Of a DNA stretch of 64,000 nt, positions 32,988-44,497 are shown piece by piece (within the stretch, counting starts at the first letter, position 1; each line of letters begins with the position of its first letter). Made by a program: the position numbers and the translations under genes. The DNA is from Arthrobotrys musiformis (Eukaryota > Ascomycota > Orbiliomycetes > Orbiliales > Orbiliaceae). The stretch is from NCBI GenBank assembly GCA_036971715.1, contig JAVHJL010000004.1:2480001-2544000 (forward strand). The letters run 5' to 3'. The notes below the pieces were generated by a model, which did no database searches, was not told where the DNA came from, and was given only the letters and a program-made list of their open reading frames with translations.

Positions 32988-34636
32988 GGTGGGACGGCGA
33001 GCGGTTGGTTGATGGGTACCTTAGTGGTAAGGAAGTCGGTAAGAGACGTAATGTACGGACGTAGGTAAGTGGGCAGGCGGGCAGGCTAGGTAGGCAGGTA
33101 GTCTCGAGGAGTGTATGTGTTGCTGCCACGTGAGGATCAAACAAACAAACCACCACCACACGGACTCCCATCCTCCTCTCCGCTCCTGCTCCTGCTCCTC
33201 TCCTCCTCCTCCTGCTCCTGCTCCTCCTCCTCCTCATCCTTACCTGCTTGCTAACTTCCTACTTCCTGGTACCTTGTAAGCAGCTTACTTAGTTAGCTTT
33301 AGCTGTTGGTTGGAATTGCCAATACCAAACTAACTCTCTCCACCTCACCTCACCTTACCTTACCTTGCTTTACCTCACCTTATTTCGTCGCTGTTCGGCC
33401 AGTAGTGGTTAGCGCAGCAAAGGCTAGACAGATATCGCTGCTGCCACATCACCATGCAGCTGTGACGAGCGAACAGTATCCGCAGAAGCAGAAGCAGAAC
33501 GAACTGGCAGAACCAACTGGCGGCGGTATGTTGACGTGGTCTCGCGCCGGCCAGCGAAATTGAGCCGGGACTCCATCATCAAAATCCTCATCGTCACAGT
33601 TGTGTGATTCAATCGGTGGATCATGACCATTGGAACCCCGCCGAGAATGAGAGGAGAGGCAACCAGATGAAAGGCTACGGTACGGGAAGATTCTGGGGAG
33701 GAGGAGGAGGAATGGAAACAAATGGCCCGGAGGCCTAGGCGATGTCTGTTTGGTCTGTATCGCTGGAGGGTTGTTGTCTGCAGAAGCCACGATTGACCCT
33801 GACTGGCCTGCGAGGGAGCAGCGCTGTGTAAGTAGGGAAGTACCTTCTCGAGGAAGTACTTGCTTAAGTACTTCTTTACTGACTTGCTTGCTAAAGTGCC
33901 TCCTCAAAGTACTTCTTGCCTGCATTGCTACCAAGAAGCAATTTGTTCCCAAAGTTAAACTTGAGATAGGCTTGGTTAACTCACATTCTGCGATGCAGAC
34001 TACCTGGGAAACCCACGTCCTGAACTACAGGCCATGTACATGTGCTATGTGCATGAGGCTGCCTGCCCTGCACATCCGTACTTACGTGTGAGCGGTGTCA
34101 ACCAAATGGTCACAATCGATTCGTTGGTCCTTGTGTGCAGTGACACGGATTCGATGCGATGCCAGTCCGATGTAGGCTAGCACCCAATGGCTCCAACATT
34201 GACCTCTCCTGTTATCCTAAACACATCACAGAAATTATACGCTCTTATTCTTATACCTTCTCCTCTTCTCTGTGAACTAGTCGGCATCGGAAACCTCGAA
34301 CCTAGGGAATACATCTATCCACCGCTGCCGCTGACGCTGACTGGAGTGGTGAGGTTACCCTAATAATTATTTCATACTTCATAGCCCCGACAAAGCTTTC
34401 CGGCACGGTTGACCCGTCATTTAGTCCATTCGATATTCGAATTGTCAGACCTTAATATTCTCTCCGCACCTAGAGTGTAACCTTACCTCAAACCCGTGTC
34501 GATACTGGATTTCCTAAAGTCTTCGAAACACGTAAAATCTCTACAGACTCGCGCGATTGTCCTCGAGTTCAGAAGCCTTTATCTCATAACCGGGTGCTCT
34601 TTGTTTGTGGCTAGGTGTTACTCTTATTCGGATACA
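32988..34636. other. Long divergent intergenic region, ING gene / Myb-like gene
   Basis: About 1.65 kb without a gene I can support. It holds CTC/CTG-rich repeats at about 33170-33240, CACCTCACCTTACC-type repeats at about 33338-33385, and AAGTACTT-type motifs at 33825-33915. A minus-strand frame of 167 codons at 33449-33952 shows no recognisable motif and has biased, low-complexity ends, so I do not call it. Confidence 0.55.
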
Positions 34637-36284
34637 ATGGGTGGATACGTCATTAGTCGGAATTCAGAAGTTTCGGAGGTGTCTCCGTTCATGAGCCCAT
34701 TGAGATGCACGCTGGATAGTCGGATCGAGGGCCATTTGGATACTAAAGAAGGAAGAGGCACCCGCTACACAGGGTCAGAGGGACTTGGAAATATCCCTGA
34801 CGAGTCCACGACTAGGGAAGGCAAACCCTTTTCCGGGGCCGACGAATCTTCACGCTATAAGCTTCTATTCCCGCACAATATCCACAATCGCTTCCATCTC
34901 ATAGACGACGAGAGTAATGTTACCACAAATTCTTGCCATACATTCTCCTCGGATACTGGTTTAAATTCGAGACATCAGTCACTCCAGCACTCAAGACTGG
35001 TTGTAAATGGACGGTAAGCCTTATCTGTCATGCAAGAAATTATATATTTCCGTCCCTTGTTCATCCAGACCCACGGAACATGCCCCAATCAACTACCTTT
35101 CCATCCTTACCCCATCTTGTCGGTGGATTAACACCCGGTATCGCAGATGTTCAAACGTTAACAATATATGACATTGGACTGCCACAGCTAACGCCTTTAT
35201 TTTCGAAATAGGAATGACAGGATCAATAGGTCTCGGAAAATTTCGTCAAATACTAGTAGGGAGCTACCGAAAACCCCCGGCAGTCCTCAAAGGTGTGGTT
35301 CATTTCCGCCAGGCCTTTGAAATCATAGGCTTTAGTACGGTCATCAACTCTAACTTGCGATAGATCCGAGCTACCGAAAACACCGATGTCCTGGAGCTCT
35401 GAAGACGATATCCTTCTTAGAGACTTGAAAGAGCTACGGAAACTTGGCTGGAAAGAGATTTCCGCTTACTGTATGATGAGCCTTTTTGAGACTTGATAGT
35501 TATTCAACAGAGTTGAATGCTAAATTCACAAATTCAAACAGTCCCGAAGCGAACAGCACATGCTTGCCAATTCCGTTGGCGTCGATTGGTTTCTGGTACT
35601 CTCAAGGGCCACAGGCAATGCCCACCACAGATAAACGGTGCGCAGCCATTGCCCGTATCTAATAGCCGCGGTGTTGGAGAAGGAAATGGGTTCATAGGGA
35701 CATTTGAGAGTCAAGTACGAAAACAGCATCCCTCAAGCATATTCGATACCACCTCGTCGGATGCCGAATCAAAAGTATTAGAGTCGACTCTGTCCTCTCC
35801 ATCATCCCCGTCTGATTTTGCTGAGCCAAAATGCTTGCAAAGTCGAGGATCGGTTTCCAGGTCAGTAAGCATGAGCCCGCCGATGCGGAGGTCACTTTAC
35901 AGCAAAAGGGCAAGCGAAAGGGAGAATGACCACGGTGCTTGGGAGCCGGACGAAGGCCAAGAACGAGATTGCCCTGAAGCAAAGCATCTCGGAAGGGTAT
36001 TAGGGGACCCTATTAGGGCATGCAACCCGCCAGCCCCCCAAATACACCTAAGGCTTGACAGCGCCAGCATCTCGCCCTATGGGGGCAGCAACTACCGAAC
36101 CTCCGAAAACGTCTCGTGGACAAGTGAAGAGGACAGCTTGTTGCTCAACCGCCGGCTCAGTTTCGATGAGGTTAGTATTTTATTGCACCATCGATCCGAG
36201 GAAGCTATCTGGTCGAGGATGGGGATACTACGCTCTTCGATTCCGAAATCAGTAAGACTTGGGTGTGCCCCGTTGGTGACTTAG
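34637..36284 (+). CDS. Protein with two Myb/SANT-like modules, 435 aa
   Basis: I do not recognise a named orthologue. Exons by my model: 34637-35013, 35212-35292, 35364-35470 and 35542-36284, totalling 1308 bases in one frame. The first Myb/SANT-like module spans three exons' worth of sequence: SWSSEDDILLRDLKELRKLG, then WKEISAYFPKRTAHACQFRW and RRLVSG. It has the usual pattern of spaced tryptophans, an EDD patch and a CQFRWRRL third helix. A second, weaker module is at the C-terminus: SWTSEEDSLLLNRRLSFDEV followed by LHHRSEEAIWSRM. The section between is rich in Ser and Pro. A DNA-binding role is likely from the first module; target and process are unknown. The first intron is 198 bases, long for this window. 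It could hide an alternative exon, since one frame stays open through most of it. Confidence 0.72.
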
Positions 36285-37119
36285 CATATAGCGGTGAAGG
36301 TAATATGATTTCTAGCTATGGTTGCATGCATCTTGTCTTCCAAAGGGGGGAAGCCTCATACTGTTCCTCAAGCAAAATAAACGCGCTTTTAGCTTTAGTT
36401 TATTCCTGTTTCGTTACAGTTTATCTTAATCAATAAATCCTGAAGTATTACGAAATCTACCGTCTGCAGCTGTTAGAAGTTTGCGTGTTTCGGACTCACG
36501 CAAAAATATTGAGTCCATCGACACTTATTATTACATGCAGATAGACCTATCTGCCCGACCTACTTCGTGTGCATGTACTTAAGTATGTGCTTACATACCT
36601 AAGTACTTACTTGAGGGGGTACGTACGAGCTTGTTAAATACATAGGCCGGTAAGCTAGACTGCCTTGCTTGACAGCCAAAGTCAGTATCGATATCGAGTA
36701 TGTACCTATATACCCAAGTAGGCTCCTAATGATCTCAATACAAGCCCTCGAGTAGTCTCGGGGTCGAGGTAGGTGTTTAGGTCGGCTAGGTACAGGCCCA
36801 AAAGACCGAAGAGGGTTGGGTTTTTACCGCCCTCCATCCGCCCGCAAGTTAGTCCCGGCATCCTCTCAGCAATCAAGTCCTGACTTTTACTTGGGTGCTC
36901 AACTTACCCACAACCAGCCTGCGAGCTCCAAAAATTAATCTAGCCGTCAAACAACACGACTTCCCAACCCTTTACAACTACTCGCTCTCTCTCCGAAACC
37001 TCACCATCGTACTATGGGGGGACGCATCCGGCCTTGACTGCAAACCGACCAAGGATAAATCTTACATCATAAATCGTCCCACTATTAACTGGTATATCGC
37101 CATTCCACAAACTATCAAG
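36285..37119. other. Intergenic region upstream of KGD1
   Basis: No gene is supported. AAGTACTTAC-type motif copies cluster at about 36570-36620 and 36700-36800. The frame of KGD1 is open upstream of its ATG back to 36895, but without a start codon in good context, so this is read as leader. Confidence 0.55.
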
Positions 37120-40100
37120 ATGCTACGCACAGCTTCGCGTCTCCCAAGGCTGCCTTTGGCCGGTGGTATCCCTTCCTATCGAGGGATACCGGTCCGAAAA
37201 ACGATACTCTGCCCGTCGGCGAGAGTACTCAGAAACCAACCCTACTCAACTGGCTCACCGGTTCCGAATGACAATGTTGTATGTTACCCGACTCCCCCAA
37301 AACATCTAGATCTCGTAAGGGACACGAACGCTAACATGCTATATGAAAAGAGCCCAAGTGATTCGTTTCTGCAAGGAAACTCCGCCAATTATATCGATGA
37401 AATGTATTTGAGCTGGAAGCAGAACCCATCTAGCGTTCATATTTCCTGGCAAGTTTACTTCCGTAACATGGAAGATGGCAAACTACCGGCCGAGCAAGCA
37501 TTCCAACCACCCCCCACTATCATGCCAAATGCTCCGGCGGGATATCCCTCTGTTTTACCGGGGGGGCATCTCGGAGGCAATACCGATATTACCAACCATC
37601 TCAAAGTCCAGTTGTTGGTCCGAGCCTACCAAGTTCGTGGACATCATAAGGCAAAAATCGATCCGCTCGGGATCAGAAGTGAAGCCGATATTCTCTTTGG
37701 GAAGAATCAACAACCTTCGGAACTGGATGCATCCCACTATGGTTTCACTGAGAAAGACATGGACACAGAGTATAGCTTAGGGCCCGGAATCTTGCCCCGT
37801 TTTGCTCAGGATGGGAAGGAAAAGATGACGCTTCGCGAGATCGTCGACGCATGCGAGCGTACGTATTGTGGATCATACGGAGTAGAATATGTTCACATCC
37901 CGGATAGAGAACAGTGCGATTGGATCCGTGAACGGGTGGAAATCCCTACGCCATACAAATATTCAGTTGACGAGAAACGCCGGATCCTTGATCGGCTTAT
38001 TTGGTCATCATCCTTTGAATCTTTCTTGGCTACAAAGTATCCAAACGACAAGCGCTTTGGCCTTGAAGGGTGCGAGAGCTTAGTTCCAGGGATGAAAGCT
38101 CTGATTGACAGATCTGTTGATTTTGGTGTCAAGGACATTGTCATTGGAATGCCTCACAGAGGTAGACTAAATGTTTTGTCAAATGTTGTACGAAAACCCA
38201 ATGAGTCTATATTCAGCGAGTTTAGCCCTACAACAGAGCCCTCTGACGAGGGCTCGGGTGATGTTAAATACCACCTAGGGATGAATTTTGAGCGCCCAAC
38301 CCCTTCTGGTAAACGAGTTCAACTGTCTCTTGTCGCCAATCCTTCTCACCTTGAAGCGGAAGACCCGGTTGTTCTTGGCAAAACCAGAGCTATTCAACAT
38401 TACAATAACGACGAAAAAGAGCATAAAACTGCAATGAGCGTTCTAGTTCATGGGGATGCCGCCTTTGCGGCACAGGGCGTTGTTTATGAGACACTTGGGT
38501 TCCATTCTTTGCCAGCTTTCTCAACTGGTGGTACGATCCACTTGATCGTCAACAACCAAATTGGTTTCACAACAGATCCCAGATTTGCAAGGTCCACTCC
38601 ATATTGCTCAGATATCGCCAAGGCAATCGATGCACCGGTGTTCCACGTTAACTCAGACGACGTCGAAGCTGTTAACTTTGTGTGCCAACTAGCTGCTGAC
38701 TGGAGAGCGGAATTCAAAAAGGATGTTGTTATCGATATCGTTTGTTACCGTAAATATGGCCACAACGAGACTGACCAGCCAAGTTTCACTCAACCATTGA
38801 TGTACGACCGAATCGCTAAACAAGAACCCGCACTTTCAAAATACGTCAATAAGCTGCTAAGAGAGGGGACGTTTACTGAAGCAGACATTGACGAACACAA
38901 GAAATGGTGAGCCAATTGTTCCCCCTCCTGTCTTGTCTAAACTAGGGTTTTAAGTATCATTGGCTTCTAGGGTTTGGGGAATGCTAGAGGAAAGCTTTGC
39001 GAAATCTCGAGACTACCAACCCACCTCGCGCGAGTGGCTTACAAGTGCTTGGAACGGATTTAAATCCCCTAAAGAGCTTGCAACCGAAGTCTTGCCACAT
39101 TTGCCCACTGCCGTCCCTGATACGACGTTACAGCACATTGCGGAAGTTATTTCGAACGCCCCAAAGGATTTTACGGTTCACAAAAACTTGACAAGGATCC
39201 TGGGTAACCGCAAAAAAACAGTGGACGAGGGTTCCGGTATCGACTGGTCAACTGCTGAAGCTTTAGCTTTTGGAACATTAGTCAACGATGGAAAGCATGT
39301 TCGGGTTTCTGGACAGGACGTCGAGCGTGGTACTTTTTCCCAAAGACATGCCGTTCTCCATGACCAGAGCAATGAAAACACATATACGCCGCTCCAGCAC
39401 GTCTCAAAGGACCAAGGCCAATTTGTCATATCTAACTCATCCCTTAGCGAATTTGGAGCGTAAGTTGGGCACGTTCTATCCCTGTTTTTTTCGGGGGGCT
39501 ATAAGCACGGCATAGCTGAATAATGCTGGTTTTTAGTCTAGGATTCGAGTATGGGTATTCGCTCTCGTCGCCAGATGCCCTTGTCATTTGGGAGGCACAA
39601 TTCGGAGACTTCGCAAACAACGCACAATGCATCATCGACCAGTTCATTGCAGCCGGAGAATCCAAGTGGTTGCAGAGATCCGGGTTAGTGATGTCGTTGC
39701 CTCATGGATACGACGGGCAAGGGCCCGAGCATTCATCGGGGAGATTGGAGAGATACCTCCAACTCTGCAACGAAGACCCGAGGGTTTTCCCGCCCCCTGA
39801 GAAACTCGACCGCCAACATCAAGATTGCAACATGCAGATTGCCTATATGACAACGCCTTCGAATCTGTTCCATATCCTTCGCCGACAGATGAACCGTGCC
39901 TTCAGAAAACGTTAGGATAAAACATCACCCCTTGCCTTTGAACTCCTAGCTAATTATGTATGTTTTCTTTAGCCCTGGTAATTTTTTTCAGCAAATCGCT
40001 GCTCCGTCATCCTCTCGCAAGATCAGAGCTATCGCTGTTTACCGGGGATTCACACTTTGAATGGCTCATCCCGGACCCAGAACATGGCAAAACTCTCAAA

Positions 40101-40551
40101 CCGCCTTCAGAATGTGAGCGTGTCCTCATTTGTACCGGCCAAGTTTACGCTGCGCTATACAAGGGTAGAAAGGATCGGGGTATTGACAACGTTGCTATAA
40201 CTCGCGTTGAACAACTGCACCCATTCCCATGGGCACAACTCAGAGATACCTTAGATCAATACCCAAATGCGAAAGATATAATTTGGGCGCAGGAGGAGCC
40301 ATTGAACGCCGGTGCCTGGACTTATGTTCAACCGCGTTTGCAAACCATCTGCAACGAGACAGTTCATCATAAAGACAAGATTGTTCAATACGCAGGCCGC
40401 AATCCTAGTGCTAGCGTCGCGACTGGCCTTAAGGCGACACACTTGGTAAGAATTGCCCCCAACTGCCATATCCTGCTCGCGTATGCTGACCATGATCGTT
40501 CACTAGAGAGAGGAAGCTGAACTTGTGAGCAAAGCTCTGGGGAGCAAATAA
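37120..40551 (+). CDS. KGD1: 2-oxoglutarate dehydrogenase E1 component, mitochondrial, 1055 aa
   Basis: This is the thiamine-diphosphate E1 subunit of the 2-oxoglutarate dehydrogenase complex in the TCA cycle. Exons: 37120-38906, 38971-39459, 39537-39910, 39973-40445 and 40507-40551, totalling 3168 bases. The N-terminus MLRTASRLPRLPLAGG is basic and hydrophobic, as expected of a mitochondrial targeting peptide. DSFLQGNSANYIDEMYLSW begins the conserved part. HRGRLN is at residues 346-351. The cofactor-binding segment starts GDAAFAAQG at residue 445 and continues to NNQIGF at 478. Later motifs are YRKYGHNETDQPSFTQPLMY, EFGALGFEYGYSLSSPDALV, IWEAQFGDFANNAQ and LPHGYDGQGPEHSSGRLERY. The length agrees with other fungal Kgd1. 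The last two introns are confirmed by restoring FRKPLVIFFSKSLLRHPLAR and the tail REEAELVSKALGSK. Confidence 0.97.
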
Positions 40552-41166
40552 TAGCTATACGGGACAGGTACGATGGTAATGATGAATTTCCCTTAGCCCC
40601 TGATCGTGAGATACCGTTGCTCCGTATTTTTTTTCCCCATCATATTTCACCTGTGGTTCAATCTGTATATATAGCATACAAAGTGCCGCGCAAGCGACAT
40701 AAATCATCATAACAAACGGATCCCTCTCTGTCATTAACACTACTTGTAACCAAGCGACGTGATTGTATCTACTAGTGCCAGGGTACCTAATAGGTACTTT
40801 AGGTACCCAGTATGCTGAAGTATGTATCTACCTAAGTACCTAAGTACCTAAGTAAGATGTACCTGTGGTGCGGGTGCAATATGAGTCGGAATGATCCTTG
40901 GCGCCAAGGAGTACACACAAAGTTGCGTTGGTTGCCCAACTCCATCAACAAACAATCCGCTGATAGCAGCAAAGGCCGGCGACACCATCCTGTTTCTCCC
41001 ATCATTCAGCATCGAGCTCTGCTCCTCCGACCGCCATCACCACTACTGCTAACACGATTACGGAGACCGCAAACCCCAATACTTCCCGCGAGGCAATACT
41101 ACTCCCGCCTCTGTTCTACCCTTGTCACCACTAAACAAACCTGCTTCTATTTCCGCTCTAAGGGAT
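40552..41166. other. Intergenic region, KGD1 / Stu2-like gene
   Basis: About 600 bases with no gene. A tight cluster of AGGTACTTTAGGTACC and CCTAAGTA copies lies at 40780-40862. The Stu2-like frame stays open 5' of its ATG without a usable start. Confidence 0.55.
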
Positions 41167-44124
41167 ATGGCGGACCCCGAAGAAGATTATTCCTCACTAC
41201 CGCTCGCTGATAGAGTTACCCACAAAGTATATCGACCCTACTCCCTGCTTGGGCTTAAGGCTAACGGCTTCTCGTCATCACAGATATGGAAAGTTCGCAA
41301 ACAAGCTTACGAAGACACCACCAAAGAATTTGAGAGATCCGGCTCCGAAACCGACAGTTGTTTTCGGCTCTGGCTCAACGATGCCTCTATCTGGAAGGGC
41401 ATTGTTGCCGATTCAAACGTTGCGGCCCAGCTAGAAGGAATAAATTGCTTGTACCTCCCCTTTCACTTCTAACTTTCCCAAGACGCCTTGACCCGATCGC
41501 TGATTTTCTGTGTTCCATCTTTTAGACACGCATTCCTACAATTCGGGGGGCAAAATGCTGGCGTTCGGTAGGGCCTCATCTCCCTTCGCGTGGCTATTTC
41601 AGCATCATGACTAGTGTTAATGTTTTATTCCCGCCTACTTAGCTCCCGCCCACACACAATCCCCGCCCTAGCAGAGAAGGGTATCGTATCTACGAAGGCT
41701 GCAACCAAAGCAAAGGCAATCGATGTGTTGTTATTATATGTCGAACTAGATACACCTACGCCCATTATCGAAGATCTCCTACCTTTCTTATCTCACAAGA
41801 TGCCGAAGGTCGTGGCCGCCACAACCAACGTATTGTTTGCCATTTATCGAGAGTTCGGCGCGAAAACAGCAAACCCCAAGCCTGTTCTTCAACAGCTTCC
41901 CAAGCTCTTCGCCCATGGCGACAAAAACGTTCGTGCGGAGGCTGTAAGCCTCACAGTTGAACTTTACAAATGGCTAAAAGATGGCATGAAGCCTATGTTC
42001 TTCAACGACCTGAAGCCGGTTCAACAAAAGGAGTTAGATGAAGCGTTCGAAAAGGTCAAGGGTGAACCCGCCAAGCAAACACGCCTCCTACGCTCTCAAC
42101 AGGCAGCGCTCGCCGAATCAGCAGCCGCGGAGAATGGAGACGAAGCCGACGAGCCCGAAGGAGAACCGGATACATTTGACCTATTCGAGCCCGTGGATGT
42201 CTCCGGCAAGATTTCTAAGGACTTCTGGGATCAAATCAACTCCTCAAAGTGGAAGGACAGGAAGGAAAGCCTGGATATGCTTTACGGAATTGTCAATGTT
42301 CCTCGCATCAAAGAAGAGGATTTTTCCGAGTTGATACGGATTCTCGCAAAAAGCATGAAAGATGCCAACATCACAGTCGTCATAGTTGCGGCAAACTGCG
42401 TCGAATGCATTGCCAAAGGCTTACGAAGCGCATTTGCCAAATACCGCCCAATTATCTTCGTACCCACCGCGGAACGTCTGAAGGAAAAGAAGCAGGCCGT
42501 TGCCGATGCACTGGGAGCAGCCCTTGACGGCATTTTCAATTCTGTATGTATAACATTCGACCTCAGACCCCAGGCTCGTCCATCTGTTAATATCTACCGC
42601 AAAGACTTCCCTCACAGATATCCTAGAAGATACAATGGAGCTTCTGAGAAACAAAAACCCCCAAGTCAAACTCGAGTCGTTGAGATTTTTGATCCGTTGC
42701 CTCAAAAATACAAGAGTCGCACCTTCAAAATCAGAGGTAAAAATGATCACCGATACTGTGACAAAGTTGTTAGCAGATACACTAGAGGCCACTCGTACAG
42801 CCGCTGCAGAAGCTATGGGGACGTTAATGAAAATCATGGGAGAGAGGGCTATGAATCCATATATTGACGGACTTGATGAAATCCGGAAGTCTAAAATCAA
42901 AGAGTTCTTTGAGAGTGCTCAGGTGAAGGCGAAGGACAAACCTCCAGCCCCCGCCCCTCCTGCAGCTGCCCCGTCAAAGCCTCCGTTGAAGAAGAAGGTC
43001 GCGGCAAAGGCCCCAGTGGCCCAGTCGCAACCAAGTCGAGCATCAGCGCCGACAACGACGGGCGCTGGGCGCGGTGCCTCAGATGAGGGCGCAACCCCCG
43101 CTAAAAAAGTACCGGCAGTCCAGAAGCTCGTTCCAAAACCGCAAGTTTCAAAGCTAGGCAGGAAGCCCCAGCCAGGTTTAACGTCCCCGACTCGGTCAGC
43201 TGTGGCAGATGATAACACAATAACAAACCCCCCTAGTCACCCCAAACTTGGCCTTGGCAACCGAGGAGGGCTTACTTCGAGGACGCTTCAGGCACCTCAA
43301 TCTAATGGGAAGGCAGTAGAGGTGCTAAGAGCGACGGATTCTCCAAGCTTTGCGGCAGAGAAGGCAGAACTAGAGCGCCTCAGGTCGGAGAGAGAGAACT
43401 GGCTCACCGAGAATATGAGCTATCGCGCGGAAAAGGAAAAGTTATTGCACGAGCTCAGTGACATAAGACTGCAGGTACGTCTTTTAAATAACAGAGAAAC
43501 CTCCCGACAGCCATTAGTTTAGTCCTTCTCACGCCGTTTAAACGACAGAATGCACAATTGATCGAGGAGCACACACGCGATGTGCTTTCAATTAAAGCAA
43601 AGGAAACACAACTACTTCGCCTACGGTCCGATCTCCAAACCGCCGAAGAGAATCTCGACAAGAAGCAGCGAGAGGTCGACCGTTTGAAGCGAGAGCTCGC
43701 AAGGTTTAGCCGAGCTAGCTCGCCTGCCGCTACGGATCTTGGGGACGCTCTAACCCATGAATCGTTTGGTGGGTATCCTCGAGATCGAACAGTAAGTGCG
43801 ACTAGTATTTCGGGGATAGGGGAGCATGGGCAAAGGGCTAGCGCTCTCTCACGCCCCCGCAACCGATCGAGCCTCGCCGGGTCCTCGTATGGCCTGGATG
43901 ACGGCCCAAGTATGTATCCCTCACGCGATAGCATGCGGAGCCCCATTTCGGACTCCGGTTCGAGTAGGGATAAATTGCAGGGCCAAAAATCGGAATCCGA
44001 GATTCGGACAGGGGAAATTGCAGATCCTAACGAAAATTGGAAGAGGGCAGCCCAAGTCACGTCACAACTTAAAATGCGCATAGAGCAAATGAAAGCTCGA
44101 CAACATATGCGTGGTGTATCCTAG
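41167..44124 (+). CDS. XMAP215/Stu2/Alp14-type microtubule polymerase, 871 aa
   Basis: TOG proteins of this family bind free tubulin and speed up microtubule growth at plus ends and spindle poles. Exons: 41167-41226, 41284-41450, 41526-41567, 41643-42543, 42605-43474 and 43549-44124, totalling 2616 bases. TOG1 starts DYSSLPLADRVTHK and continues after the first intron with IWKVRKQAYEDTTKEFE, then FLQFGGQNAGVRSRPHTIPA, KVVAATTNVLFAIYREFG and NVRAEAVSLTVELYKWL. TOG2 starts WDQINSSKWKDRKESLDML, runs through PQVKLESLRFLIRCLKNTR and ends MGERAMNPYIDGLDEIRKSK. A Lys, Ala, Pro-rich linker follows (basic, likely lattice binding), then a coiled coil (AELERLRSERENWLTENMSY, later QTAEENLDKKQREVDRLKRE). 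Two TOG domains plus a coiled coil is the fungal layout. It converges on UTP14. Confidence 0.93.
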
Positions 44125-44497
44125 AAATGGCCAACAGGCCGCCTGCTCTACGAGCTCAACTCTGTGTTGGATTCAATGCCACTGGCGTAATGGTATCGCT
44201 GGTCTCGCGATGGGCATCGCCAATTCATCAAGCAAGGCTTATCTGGAACTCTCGTAAATGGTTTGAGTTGCCAAACCTTAGGGTTTATAGGATGTAGTAC
44301 GTTTACAAATAGAAGTACGGATGGGATTTTGAATGCGGCGTGTCAAATAAATCCTAGTTGTTGCGTTTGTGGGGGCGTTTACTTCTATGAGGAGGAGGGC
44401 CTTTAATCAATATGTTTCCTCAGTCAAGCTCAAAAGCAGAATAGAAATTTTAATTGGTTTCATCGAATTGCTCTCTGAGGGGGTTAAGGTGGCTGAA
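44125..44497. other. Convergent intergenic region, Stu2-like gene / UTP14
   Basis: Two 3' ends meet over 373 bases. AATAAATCC at about 44346 could contribute to 3'-end formation of the plus-strand gene. No gene is seen. Confidence 0.5.

Noticed and set aside
33449..33952. Minus-strand open frame of 167 codons
   Set aside because: No recognisable motif, odd composition with Cys/Phe-rich runs from repeat DNA, and no supporting splice partners.
36895..37119. N-terminal extension of KGD1 upstream of 37120
   Set aside because: The frame is open but lacks an ATG; the ATG at 37120 begins a good mitochondrial targeting peptide.
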